58,148 bases of DNA from Candolleomyces eurysporus (taxonomy: Eukaryota; Basidiomycota; Agaricomycetes; Agaricales; Psathyrellaceae). The DNA is taken from contig JANBPK010001228.1 in assembly GCA_027579435.1 (NCBI GenBank), positions 1-58,148 of the forward strand, given 5' to 3'. The notes below the pieces were generated by a model, which saw nothing but the letters and a program-made list of their open reading frames with translations, was not told where the DNA came from and searched no databases. Below are positions 24,609 to 36,251 of this stretch, piece by piece. The position numbers and the translations under genes are program-made. The first letter of the stretch is position 1. Each line of letters opens with the position of its first letter.

Positions 24609-26946
24609 ATGCCCGGAACCTTTACTCACACTTTTGACACCCCTACTTTCAAGGGAACGTCTACCATTAACACCGGGTATGTGCCCACCAGATCGCTGGT
24701 ACGTCGATGCTGATATTTTCACAGGTTGTTCATCGGTGGTCAATGGGTTGACCCGGTCGAAAGCCAATTCATTGAGTAGGTTAGCTTGTTTCGTTGTGGT
24801 TCTCGTTCTGAATGCCTGTGTCTTTGCAAGCGTCATCAATCCAGGTGAAGGACTTGCCGTATCTAAGTAGGATTGGGGCTCATACTCTCGGTTTGTAGCC
24901 ACTGGCAAGGTCATCACCAAGGTCGCTGGAGGGAGCAAAGCTGATGTCGACAAAGCGGTAGAGGCTGCGAAAACGGTTAGTCAGGATCCACTCGACACGG
25001 ACGAATGGCATCTGACGTCTCTTAGGCTTACAAGACGGCGTGGGGATTCAAGGTCCACGGTCGCGTTCGTGGCCAGCTCTTATCCAAGCTCGCAGATCTG
25101 ATTGAGCAGAATTTGGACGAGTTTGCTGCGTTAGAAAGTCTCAATACCGGTACGTAAACCCATACTTCCTGCGAACCTAATCTTATCGGCGAAATAGGCA
25201 AAGTCTTGTCGAATGCAAAGAATGTTGACATTGGGGGCTCGATTCAAGTGCTCAGGTACTATGCGGGATGGGCTGACAAGATTCAAGGCAAGACTATCCA
25301 GGTAAGTCAAGTGGTGCACGTTGACAGGCATACGTCTGACTCCATTGATTAGACGGACGAAAACAAGCTCGCTTATACACGAAGCGAGCCGTATGGTGTT
25401 GTGGTAGGTCGCATAATGCCTCGAGTACCGCATCGCGCTCACCAGTTGAAAGGGTCAAATTATCCCATGGAATTTCCCAATGGTGCGTCCGTATTTGAGT
25501 CACGTTGAGCTCTTTTGATCGTTCTTCAGTCGATGTTGTCCTGGAAGATTGCACCTGCGATTGCAACGGGCAACACCATCGTCCTCAAGGTGGGTGCACT
25601 AGGTAACCTTCACCTCGCCGTCGCGCTAATTTCCGAATAGCCGTCCGAAATCACGCCTCTCACAGCGCTTAGGTTCGCCTCTCTGATTAATGAAGCGGGA
25701 TTCCCACCAGGTGTTATCAATATCGTGAATGGATATGGTATATTCGGTTGCTGTCCTCCATCTCGTACAGTGAGACTGATTCGGGAGTAGGGTCCACCGT
25801 CGGACAAGCTATCTCGGAACACCATGGTATCGAAAAGGTCGCGTTCACCGGAAGCACGTTGACGGGACGCAGAATCTTGAAGGCCGCCGCCGATTCCAAT
25901 CTCAAGGACGTGACATTGGAGCTTGGAGGAAAGAGTCCTACCATCATTTTCGACGACGCTAACGTCGAGCAGGCCCTCAAGTGGGCTGTGGGCGGGCTGT
26001 TGTAAGTACTCGTAAACTTCGTCTACAGCGGCCTTGATCCTTATGCGATACCAAAGCTTCAATATGGGCCAGATGTGCACCGCAGGGTCTAGGGTATTTG
26101 TTCAGGAAGGCGTGTACGACAAGTTCCTGGAACATTTCACCGCCGCTGCCAAATCTATGGGCGAAAGCGCTGGGGACCCATTCGCTCCGGGTACCGCGCA
26201 TGGCCCCCAAATTTCGCAAACTCAATTCGACGTACGTGATCATTTGTGTGTCCCAGTGACCATTTGTGTGCACAAGTGACCTGATCTCAACTCTGGGCTA
26301 TTCTAGCGCGTCATGGCTTACATTGACTCTGGGAAGCAAGATGGCGCCAAGGTTCATATCGGCGGAGTGCGGCATGGCGATGAAGGCTACTTCATCAAGC
26401 CCACTGTGTTCACTGGCGTTCGGCCGGACATGAAGATCGTTCGCGAGGAGATCTTTGGGCCCGTCGGTGTCGTCATCAAGTTCAAGACTGAAGAAGGTCA
26501 GTTCGCCTTCCTCTCCCTAAGGGTATTCGCTAACTCATCTGTTTTATAAGAGGTTATACAGCTCGCAAACGACACTATCTATGGGCTCGCAAGCCATATC
26601 TTTACCGAGAACACGAGCCGTGCTCTTAGGGTGGCACATGCTATCGAATCTGGGAGTGTTTGGGTAAGCCTCGGATCTCTCCCGATTTTTGAGTTATGTG
26701 ACCTTTTGGGGCTCCATACTGATCAACATGTGGTAGGTGAACTGTGCCAATGCATTTGAAGTAGGCGTTCCATTCGGAGGGTACAAACAATCGGGGATTG
26801 GTCGGGAATTGGGTGAATGGGCTTTGGAAACGTGCGTTCATCCCTTTTACAACCGTCTTCACACTCGTTGCCAAAACTGAACCGTTATCTTTGATAGGTA
26901 CACGCAGACTAAGGCGGTTCATGTTAATATCGGGGTGAAACTTTGA
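24609..26946 (+). CDS. NAD(P)-dependent aldehyde dehydrogenase 2
   Basis: ALDH superfamily enzyme. The start [16 protein letters not shown] is at 24609 and the end VNIGVKL at 26946. Motifs in order: [22 protein letters not shown] (Glu base), [12 protein letters not shown] (catalytic Cys), [19 protein letters not shown] and [13 protein letters not shown]. Introns are numerous, for instance before [14 protein letters not shown] and inside the segment after the Cys motif. It is a close paralogue of the ALDH gene at 50.7-53.2 kb: both start MPGTFT and share the KGTSTINTG stretch. No targeting signal was seen, so a cytosolic site is likely. Confidence 0.92.
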
Positions 26947-26969
26947 AGGGGGCAATTTCCGAGGGAATC

Positions 26970-27430
26970 GTTCTTCGCCGTACCGCGTGGTATAGTCTAA
27001 AACAATGTGATCGTTACCGGACAAACTTTTTGCTTTGGAGACTCGCCTTGAGCTGAAGTTCCCGCAACTGATCTCATTGGTGCGTTACTGGATGCGTTCG
27101 GAAAGTCGACCGCATGGTCTGGCCCTTTGGTCATGTACGACTAGAGAGGCAAGGGAAGTTCTATACGATCCATCCGCAGCTGGTACCTGATTATTATGCT
27201 CCATTCACAGGAGGCATTGTCGGATGGCAATTGTAAGAACGGTGCGGTTCATTTGACGCCCACAACTCGTGGTTTTTCACGAGGGCCAGACACACACCCT
27301 GAACTCAATTTCCACGAGGGACGTAAAAATATGTGTCGGATGAGTCTTGTAGAGTTCATCCATTCTTGCTTTCCCCCTTCTTGAGTCCACGCACGGAGAC
27401 GCACGGAGACTCCAAGAAGAGAAACACCCC
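26970..27430 (+). repeat. Promoter block shared with MYND-DUF4470 copy D
   Basis: Ends about 35 bp upstream of the lectin gene ATG. It lines up with 35885-36245 upstream of copy D: GCGTGGT, GTGATCGTTAC, GCGTTC.GAAAGT.GACC, CGCCCACAACTCGTG, TTTCACGAG, ATTCTTGCTTTCCCCC and a closing GACTC.AAGAAGAGAAA. This copy has about 100 bp more in the middle. Confidence 0.8.
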
Positions 27431-27464
27431 ATCCCATCGACCACGACAACAGCGACAAGAGAAG

Positions 27465-29128
27465 ATGGACGACGTACGGGTTTGGGAGGTTCACCCATTG
27501 ATCAGATTACCCTTTCACATAAACGAATGCCAGCAATGCGGGGAGTATCGCAATCATGTAATCGCGATGGACAAAGAGAACGGCAACAGGGTAGCCGAAG
27601 ACATGGCAAAGTTATGGGGAATACCCGGATTTGGGGATCTGAGGAAGGAGAACGAGAGGTTAAGAGAGGAGCGCAACAACGCGTGGGCAGAGAACGAGGA
27701 ACTGAAGAGACAAGTAGAGAAATTGAGGAATGCAGAAAGGGAGAGATGTAGGTCTCCCCTGGAGTCTAGAGCGGCATTTAACATTTTCAAAAAGGAAGAT
27801 AAGTGCGCATGGCCAGGCCCGACGGAAGCCAAATCGGCCAGCTCCCCAAGTGACGGGATTATCACTCAAAGTCTTCCAGGTACTGTTTTGTAATTGGTTT
27901 ACCTGTAAAATGCCATTCAAACTAACCAACAAACTCCACCGCCTTTCCACTAGTCCCCACTCGTCGTGTGGGAAGAGGCGACATCGTTGGCTTCGGCCTC
28001 AATGGTGTTACCATCCTCCGCACCAGCCTCACGCCCCATACCACCAAACTTGCAGTGGCAGACTTTGCTTACAACGCCGGGGGCTGGGGGAGTGACCGAC
28101 ACGTCCGTCTCGTTGGCGATACGACAGGCGATGGTCTTGCCGACATCATAGGATTCGGCGATTCCGGTGTCCTCGTCTCTCGTAACAATGAAGACTACTT
28201 CTCTCCCTCTACCCTCGTACTAGGAGACTTCGGCTTGACAGAGGGGTGGAGTGTCAACAACCACGTCCGCTACGTCTCAGATCTGCGCAACAAAGGGTAC
28301 GTTGACATCATCGGGTTTGGCAATGGGGGTGTCCTTGTCTCGCTTAATAACGGGGACGGGACCTACGCACCAACGCGTTGCGTCCTCAACGACTTTGGGT
28401 TCCTCGCTGGAGGCTGGAGGCTGGACCGACACCTCAGGTTCTTGGCTGACGTCAATGGGGATGGGATCCCTGATATCGTCGCCTTTGGCGAGAACCGTGT
28501 CTTCGTCGCTCTTGGAAACGGCGACGGCACGTTCGCTGCTCCCAGAACAGTCATAAACGGGAACTTCACATACTCTGGTGGGGGATGGAAGGTTGATAAG
28601 CACCCGCGTATGTTGGGAGACCTTACGGGGGATGGGAGAGCTGATATCGTTGGCTTTGGAAGCGCCGGAGTGGCCGTCATGTTGAGTAACGGTGATGGGA
28701 CCTTCCAAGAGCCCAAACTCGCTGTCAAGGACTTCGGTGCAGTCGCTGGATGCTGGCAGGTCAGCAAGCATCCTCGATTTGTCGCTGACGTCGACGGCGA
28801 CGGGCGGGGAGATATCGTAGGGTTCGGGGATGCAGGCGTTTACGTGGCAATTGGGAATGGAGATGGGACTTTCCAAGCCCCAAGACTCGTTATCAGAGAC
28901 TTCGGATACAACGCTGGAGGGTGGCGAGTTGACAAACATCCTCGTTTTGTTGCCGATTTGACAGGAAATGGCGCTGCGGATATCATTGGCTTCGGGGAGG
29001 ATGCGGTGTGGGTGTCGTATAATGATGGGAAGGGCAATTTTGGACCAGTTCAAAAGCTCACGGAAGAGTTTAGCTTTAACCGTGGGTGGGGAACGAGCAA
29101 TACCGTTCGCTGGATCGCGAATTTGTAG
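27465..29128 (+). CDS. FG-GAP seven-blade propeller lectin (PVL-like) with N-terminal coiled coil
   Basis: Exons 27465-27879 and 27954-29128 join in frame to 529 residues. Residues 1-140 are hydrophilic with a CQQCGEYRNH cluster and a Leu/Glu/Arg stretch (about 65-95) that should form a coiled coil. From ITQSLPVPTRR onward the protein closely follows the fungal lectin PVL of Psathyrella velutina, a seven-blade propeller that binds GlcNAc and sialic acid. About seven repeats of some 55 residues show GGWRVDKHPRFVAD and LTGDGRADIVGFG, whose DxTGDG-type loops suit calcium. No signal peptide is visible. PVL itself lacks such an N-terminal extension as far as I know. Sugar specificity here is inferred. 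Confidence 0.88.
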
Positions 29129-29716
29129 CGATATTGATGTTTGAAATTTAGTCAGAAGCTGGGGTTGATCAAGCGTAGGATTAGTATCAATAGATATTAC
29201 CCTAAGCCAGAAGCTCACCTCCATGCTTCATGTCCCCCGAAATGACGAAGTGACAATCTTGAGACTTTTTACACCCTTCACGCTTAGGTCCCTATTCTGG
29301 CGGGCTGTCGTAGCGTGGGCAAATGACAGTTACTCAAGTGCCTTTCTCTCAGCTTTACGCTCTCCGAGATGAAAGGATAGATAGCTACAGTTCTAATTTA
29401 ATCAGTGACATGGCTGTAGGACATTAAGCGAAGTACGCTTACCTGCTCATACGATCTTTCGAAGGATCAGATATATAATCACCAGGTAGAGTGAGGTGAT
29501 CATTCTGTCACCATACCATTCTTTTGAGCTTACGCAGAACGAGACAACCTTGCTATACATATTGAAATATGACATGAAGACTAAGGAATGAAGTGATGCA
29601 TCTGAGGTTCTGAAAATAAACAAGGAAAGAACGTAGAATTGAGACGACTGAAAGCGCCGAGTTCGAAACTTAACCCCTCCAGTTGCAATTGAAGGCCAAG
29701 AGTTGCGGTCGTCGTG
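29129..29716. other. Convergent intergenic stretch
   Basis: About 590 bp between the lectin and chitinase E stops. Its right part (from about 29580) belongs to the segmental duplication shared with 38840 onward. No gene seen. Confidence 0.55.
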
Positions 29717-32700
29717 CTAGTCAATATCTTGACACCGAATTACGGGTTTGGGTGGGCCGATGTTTACCTCGAAGCTTGTGGCACACCCGTCGGGACTCCT
29801 GAAATCCATCTCGATCGTCAGTGGCGAGGAAGGAGAAGAGTTGAAGCAGTAGATTTGCTTACCCAATGGACACGGCGAGCTCGATGCTCTTAGTTTGCCC
29901 ATTCTCCACATATTTACCCTGAACAGGAGCAGCGTACCCATAACCAGCACCAGGGGCATGAACGGCCAGCTGTTTCTTGTTATCTGGGTCCCTACAAAGA
30001 AGGGCTGTCAGTCAACTGGGATACCCTCGCGTGGAGCGATCTTCTCACTCTGTGATATATCCACTCCAAGCCCACTGGAAAGGATGGCAATGTCAGCGTG
30101 AAGAGAGATTTCGAAATCAATAAAGACTGACGTTCATGTATCCACCATCTCCTTTGAGAGTGAAGTTACCTGATAATATGATGGTGTTGGTGCAGGACGA
30201 TTTTGGGAAAGTCAAGACGTACCCCTTCTTGCTAGATAGATCTCGTAGCTGTCCCAATTAATGACAGATCTCATCAGGGTCTAGACTCATAGATTGAGCA
30301 GTCTAGACGGAGCGTACCCGTAGGTGCCATGAGGGAAAGGCCGGTCGAATTCGACATGTCTATGATAGCAGGGCTCCTCGAAGCTTGGCGTGTGGTCGGA
30401 ATGTGCCACGATGATATTGAACTCTGGATACTTCTCCCGCCCCTCTTTTACGGTCTTCAGGACGAACTCCCCACGGTCCTTGCATAAAACAAGAGGTCAA
30501 CTAGAGAGTTTCAGGTCAAAACAATGTGGAAGTTGCATACATCATCATCGTTCCAGTCCTTGAAGATTGCGGCCAGTACCGTCGCGAGAGCACCAATGAT
30601 AACTTCGCTGCGTTCGAAGGTCTAAGCGTCGCACACACTGCCCAAATACCTGTGGTGATACTCACGCAAAGCCCAGGTAAGCGATCAGTGTCCACTTTGA
30701 AATGATTAAAGGCACCAAGGCTGCAAGAGGCAGCACTCGGCGCTGAGCACCATGTCTGGAGAGACCTGCTCCATGACAGGTACTCAAAATCGACAAGGCT
30801 GCTTCCTAATATAAAGACGCAAAATATCCACCTAGTCGAATCAATTAAACAACTCTGAACAACTTACCTTGACCTCCTTTGCACGAATCTGAACGTTCTT
30901 GTATTCACCGAGTCTGCAAATGGTCACCATCATCCGGCACAAAATATTCTACTGTGAAGTCTGACTCACCCAAGGTATCTAAACAGGCACGTAAGTCGAT
31001 GGGAGTTGATTGACAATAGGTTCACTTACAAGCAGCAGTTCTGGTAGCATCCAAATGGTCGGAGTGCCGTTGCCGTGGTCTCGCATTTGTCGGTTCCATT
31101 GAGGTTGTACCTTCGGGAGCTCAACTATCTGATGAGAATCCGGAAAATCGTACGCACTATATCCTGATCAGTCACACGTCTGAGGTGGAAGGGAGAATGC
31201 TCACCTGGTTTGTGTCGAAGATGTCGTTGACCATTTTCTAGGATTCACGAAAGATACGATTTCGAAGGCGGTTAGACGCAAGCTTCAATCTGGACGTACC
31301 AGGCAATGACCCAAGAATTCCTGGCTGGGAACCGTATGAATGCACCCGACTTGGAACTCGGGCTCAGGAGGTGGAGGACTATTTCAGTAATGAGATCATA
31401 ACGATGAGATAGAATAACGGTAAAACTAACTCCGAGGGAGTTCCTTGATCTAGAGACCTGCCGGAGAAGTCAATGAGCGGGAAGCGAAAATTAAGGCGAG
31501 ATTCGGGCTCACCAGACGAAAGTACCGCCGAAGCAATAACGGCCAGCCATTTCAGTTTTATGGCTTCAAACGGCAACAAGATGTCAGAAGTGGTGTACAA
31601 ATACTGATAACAAATGTCAAAGCACTCACTTCCATGAATTTGTATCGTCGTATGTAATGAAGTCACCGTCCTATTGAAGTGGATTAGTTGGCTAATATAT
31701 TGCGTAGAGGTCATTACTGCATACCTTGTTGTACCAATAAGTGTGGGTGTTGGAATCATATGTCGGGGTAATCTTCGCGTCTTTGATTTCGTTCCAAATC
31801 TCGGTCTGGGACTTGATACTAGATTCACCAGTGCATGGTCCAGGTTTTCCACCGCCGCTCATCTGTCAAAACTCAGCTCGGTTCAACGTAACGCTGCAAA
31901 TCCGGCTACGCACTAAGCAGCCAGTTCCTGTGCACCCTCCTACTGCATACGTACGACCATACCAGGCCAGACCTGGTCGCACCGTTACTTCGTGGATTCC
32001 AGACAGAGAAAATGAACGAGTCTTACCAAGGTTGACTGCGAGAAAAGTCAGATTGAAGTCCACATCCCTCGATATGAATCAATCCTTACCTTTGTTGAAA
32101 TCGACTCCGGCACGAGTATAGAGGACAATAGCGTCCATGATATCCTTGGAAGACGTGTGTGGTTTAGCAGTTCCATCTTCTCCCTGAACAGCGAGATCCC
32201 AGGGACCATGGAAGTCGTAGGCTGAAGGACGGTGAGTGCGAGAGATCAGACCTTGGCAATGAACTCACACATCATGTTGATGTAGGTCACATCCTTGACA
32301 ATCTTATTGATCTCGAATCCTCGCAGGAACCAGTAGCCCGCCGGTGCGGCTGATCAGACAAATGTAAACAAAACCTTGTCTTGTTGAAAGCAGAGAACGA
32401 TGAACTCACCAACTGAAACGACTTTGGAACCTAAGGCAGTCTTGATTTCGCTAAAGAACGCCGTAAGATTGGGAGTATCTGTGATCCCATAAGAGGGCTC
32501 AGTAATCATCGTGAAATGTATTGGAACCATCACCTTCAGCAGGACCCTGCCTTTCCATAGCAGCAGGATACTCCATGTCGATATCGATCCCATCCAAACT
32601 GTACTTCGACAAGAAGCTCTGAACAGACGTGATGAACTTGGCTCGGTTCGCACGAGTGGAGATCATTTGAGTGAAAAGTGTTTTAGTAGGATCCTCCATC

Positions 32701-34036
32701 GAGAATGCCCACCCTCCGACTGCGATTGTCACCTCAATATTGGGCCACCTGTTCTTAAGGTCCACGGTATCGCGAAGGAGTTGCTCATCTGCGGAAGCAA
32801 GGGCTATACAGGACAGAAATCGTCGGTTCGACAATTGCTCGACTAAGCGAAATTCGGCGTATTGACTTACTAATTTCATTGGATTGCGAGATGGTCGCGA
32901 AAGCAAAAATGACTCCAGTCCATCCTTCAAGGTTGAGATTCTCGGGTTTGAACGGCTGGCAGCTTCGGCGTGCACCCCAACCGGCGTAGTAGCCAACCTT
33001 CCGCTTCAGCTGTGAGCCACCGCAGGTGCTGGGGGTAGGAGTACCGCAGTTCGAATGACTAAAACAGACGAAAAGGTTTAATATCAAACGTGAATAATTT
33101 CAATGTAATTCGCACCAAGGATCACCATTCTGAGTACAATAGCAATGATGAGTTCGAAAAGGCGCAAGAAAGCAAAGGTTGACCTTACCGGTGCAGCTTG
33201 ACAAAACTCGGACGTCAGTCCGCAAAACCCGTACGCACTACAACACACATTGAGAGGGCAGGTCTTATTGCCGGGACTCTCAGGGCCACACTGAAGGTTC
33301 GGATTGACACTGTAATGGTGACGATGGTTTACAGTCAGTCAGGAAATTATGTTCATGTTTGAACACAAACGCACGGAATGGGAGGAGGAGTTCCAGTTGA
33401 GACACAAATGACGGCATTAGCTTGAAGACCAGCGCAACCTGTGTGGTGGAGACTATGAGATAGGGTATTCAGACAACCGACAATATCGAGTGCGTACCTT
33501 TCCACTTGTACGTATTTTTGTTAAAATTCTCAATGTCGGCTTCAGTAATACCATACTGTGCCGCAATCAAGGCACACCAAGTTCCAGGAATAACAGTGTG
33601 CTGTAGAAGATAAAGGGACAAGAAATTATAGATACGGCGAAACCGAGAGACTGGCATACTGACAGTAGCACAGGAACCATCGGGATTTGGTTTAGGAGAA
33701 ATGTTGGGCAGGGTTCCAGACGAGGTGCACAATCTTTGACCTGCGAAATAGGGATCAAACAACATTCAACTTTGCGCGCTGATCGAAATACTATGTACCT
33801 GGTTGAAGCTTGCTGCAGTCAAGGCCTGGATTAAACGACGACAGTTGGGTAGTGCTGATTCCGGCGGCGGTTGCGATATCCCAGCAAGTGCTGTGGGGAG
33901 ATCCGACCGTGGCGACTTTGCAATCTAATAGCAAGAATAGTCTTCAGTGGCCCGGCCCATACGGCACCGGATAATTCGTACCGGCGGCAAACGCGGTAGG
34001 CGACAGCAGCGCCAAAGCCCCTACCAACCAAAGCAT
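29717..34036 (-). CDS. Secreted chitinase E: two LysM, CBM18, GH18 (subgroup C type)
   Basis: Cleaves chitin and likely acts outside the cell. The start [18 protein letters not shown] at 34036 is a signal peptide. Two LysM domains follow ([20 protein letters not shown]; then [22 protein letters not shown]), then a hevein-type chitin-binding domain (CCSAYGFCG) and the GH18 barrel from VGYYAGW. The catalytic motif [10 protein letters not shown] is intact, with the acid Glu codon at 32571-32573. The barrel closes with [16 protein letters not shown] long C-terminal region, split by many introns, includes [41 protein letters not shown] and [16 protein letters not shown], ending CQDID. LysM plus CBM18 plus GH18 is the known subgroup C layout, related to yeast killer-toxin chitinase subunits. 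No defect seen. Confidence 0.88.
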
Positions 34037-35110
34037 CTTCAAGAAAGCGGATGAGCGATACCATCAAACTTGGGTTAGAACCCATCTTTAAANGGATTAC
34101 CATGGCCAGACGGTAGCACTGGAATGGACGAAGATGCTACCGAGAACCAAAAGGTGACGGCTGATTCTTCGAATCTCGAACTTTGTCCATGCATGCACCT
34201 TCTGCTCTTTCCGGCCGGATTTACCCAAAGGAGGTTCACCTGGGCAGACCGAGTACCGCGGGTTCCCCCACCACGTAATTGACTGATGCGCTGGGGTCTA
34301 GTTTCGGCACTCAACTTTGACTCGCTCGAAGCGGGCTACTTATCGTTCGCCGTTTGTCGGAGTTAACAGCAAGCGGTTGCACTGAGGTCTCTTGAAATGG
34401 GCAGATCAACTGAGCGACGCATGACATAAAGCAATATAAAGTTTCGCGTCCCGGGCGATTCCCCTTCACCAGTTCTCACCGCTTGGGCAACCATTTCCAC
34501 TTCCACATTTACCAGACAAACTGAAACGCGGCAGTAATGTGCTGCTGATGTCTGGCAATGATTTCTTGGTGGTAAATGCCATAAAGATGGCGCTGAAATT
34601 ATTCCCGTGAGCTTGCGTTGAGGGTGTACGGCAAAGCCTCGCAGCTTCGACGTACAACAGTACAACAGCGGTGAAGTCTCGCATTCTCACTATTGTTTTC
34701 TTTCCGGTCTACATCAGAGTTTGCATCACGTCTCAGGTGTGCACCTTCTCTGGTCGTAGATCTGATAGATTCTGTTGACTGAATTAATTACTTAGGAAGT
34801 AGTGAGTGGAATGGATTGTATTCAGTCTATATAGCTACAAGCGAATTCTATATATTCCTCCGCCCTCTCCAACGTTATATATCAATAAGTGGCTTGAAAT
34901 TGCGCTTTGAGCTTGAGAGAAGAGCTCACCTCTGCGGCATCGAGGAGTGCCACCGAACGGGATCAAAATCTGAGGAGTCAGTTGCAACTCCAGATGGCTA
35001 AAGCAGAGTAGAATATAGAGTGAATTATACGGTAAGAATAAATTGACTCGAAAGCAGAAAATATGATTGGATGGCGATATCGATGCAGCAGAACTTGGAA
35101 TCCGCTGTGC
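34037..35110. other. Chitinase E upstream region
   Basis: About 1.07 kb matching 43325-44180 in patches, for example GGATTACCA, GCACTGGAATGGAC and CGGAGGTCTCTTGAAAT-like stretches. It should hold the chitinase promoter. No open gene recognised. Confidence 0.55.
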
Positions 35111-35635
35111 ACGGAAGTGCATTCCACCTTCTGACATCCATCTAGCTTCTTATGCTCACTCAATCCGTCCCTAACACATGATTGTTAACGTTCACAGAAA
35201 TGAACATGTTTATTACACGAGCCTAGAAATGGTCCATCTGCCCATCTCGATGAAGTGAAAGAGTTTCAGTCAGCATTTGCTTCCAGAGAGGCGAAACGGT
35301 AAAATCGGTACTGCGGTCGAGCTTGGCAGTGAAAGTGCCGGCATGATCGCTGAATGGAAACTCAGTACTCAGCCTTCTCGCCTGAGCTAGAGTTGCCTCG
35401 AGTAGCAATGGAACATTTGCTCCGAAATCAAATATGTGATCTGCCATGAGGTTCTGGGTAGTCCTCATTCCACGCATTTGCGAGCGGGGGACACTCACAC
35501 AAGCGACAGCCATCTCCGTTCGAGGACTCGCTAGATTTTCTGCAATTCTCTCTTCTCTCTAACCACCCCTCACGATATCCCGGCTCCAAATATTGTGGTA
35601 AGGATGGGAATTGAGGTCTCCCGTCTCCCTTTGGA
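35110..35635 (-). pseudogene. Kelch/MYND gene relic, 3' part
   Basis: Minus strand carries SEHKKLDGC (end of a MYND finger) at about 35135-35165, and upstream a Kelch-like stretch matching the gene at 44.2-46 kb (LNSHPY, SPRTEMAVA). Compared with that copy it has a TAA after HFCER, a TAG in place of a Trp codon near 35565, and a deletion of roughly 300 bp that removes the first MYND cysteines. It cannot make the full protein. Confidence 0.8.
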
Positions 35636-35637
35636 TT

Positions 35638-35872
35638 CACGTCAAGAGGCGTCATTGCAGGCGCTCGAATTTTGGAAAGAGCGTGTTCCAAAGTCGGGGA
35701 AGGATCTTCCGTCCAGAACAGGACGTGGGAAGTTCGTCGGTAAAAGTGAGCCCGTTCTTCATTATAGCAGGCCGGCATGCTCACTGCTAAACAGGTTATC
35801 TGTGGATTCTGCAAGGCGACAAAACTCTCTGTGGTATTCACTACCGCGACTTCTGGCAAACTAAACTTTTGA
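35638..35872 (+). pseudogene. Kelch/MYND gene relic, inverted 5' part
   Basis: Plus strand encodes SLQALEFWKERVPKSGKDLP and then HYRDFWQTKL, matching the other Kelch/MYND copy near 45720-45510 (SLQALGSWKKRVPKSGKNLP, HYRDFWPIKL), which is on the minus strand. So this piece is inverted relative to its own 3' part at 35110-35635. The middle of the gene is missing. Confidence 0.8.
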
Positions 35873-35884
35873 CCGGGGGAGTCC

Positions 35885-36245
35885 ATCTTCCCCATACTGC
35901 GTGGTGTANNGTCNAAAAAACGTGATCGTTACTGGACAACCTTTTTGNCTAATTGAAGACGCGTTGCTCAATGCGTTCTCGAAAGTTGACCACATGGTCT
36001 TCGGCCTTCTACGAGTAGAAAGGCAAAGCGAGCTCGATCACGCTCCATCACGTGTAAGCTCAGCCTGCGGACTTGGCGACTCAGTTAGCGCCCACAACTC
36101 GTGTTCTTTCACGAGATCACGCGCCAAACTCGATTCCCACGAGGCAGGTATATATGGCTGAGACGAGTCTATTNGTAGTCTCTCCATTCTTGCTTTCCCC
36201 CCTCTGAGTCTACGCACAGAGACTCGAAGAAGAGAAAGCCTCCCG
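35885..36245 (+). repeat. Promoter block shared with the lectin gene
   Basis: Partner of 26970-27430. It begins where the inverted Kelch relic ends and runs to the ATG of copy D. Ns at 35909, 35910, 35914, 35948 and 36174 mark poor base calls. Confidence 0.8.
36149..36155 (+). promoter_or_regulatory. TATA box of MYND-DUF4470 copy D
   Basis: TATATAT about 100 bp upstream of the ATG at 36252. It lies inside the shared promoter block; the lectin copy has AAAATATG at the same place. Confidence 0.5.
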
Positions 36246-36251
36246 TTCACG

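Larger units (their letters stand above)
29580..35200. repeat. Segmental duplication, copy 1
   Basis: Lines up with about 38840-44230: chitinase 3' flank, the whole chitinase gene with its introns, its promoter (34037-35110 against 43325-44180) and the 3' end of a Kelch/MYND gene. Intron sequences are also recognisably alike, so the duplication is not ancient. Confidence 0.85.

Noticed and set aside
28277..29224. Long open frame antisense to the lectin gene
   Set aside because: It mirrors the repeats of the FG-GAP propeller on the other strand and has no family feature of its own.
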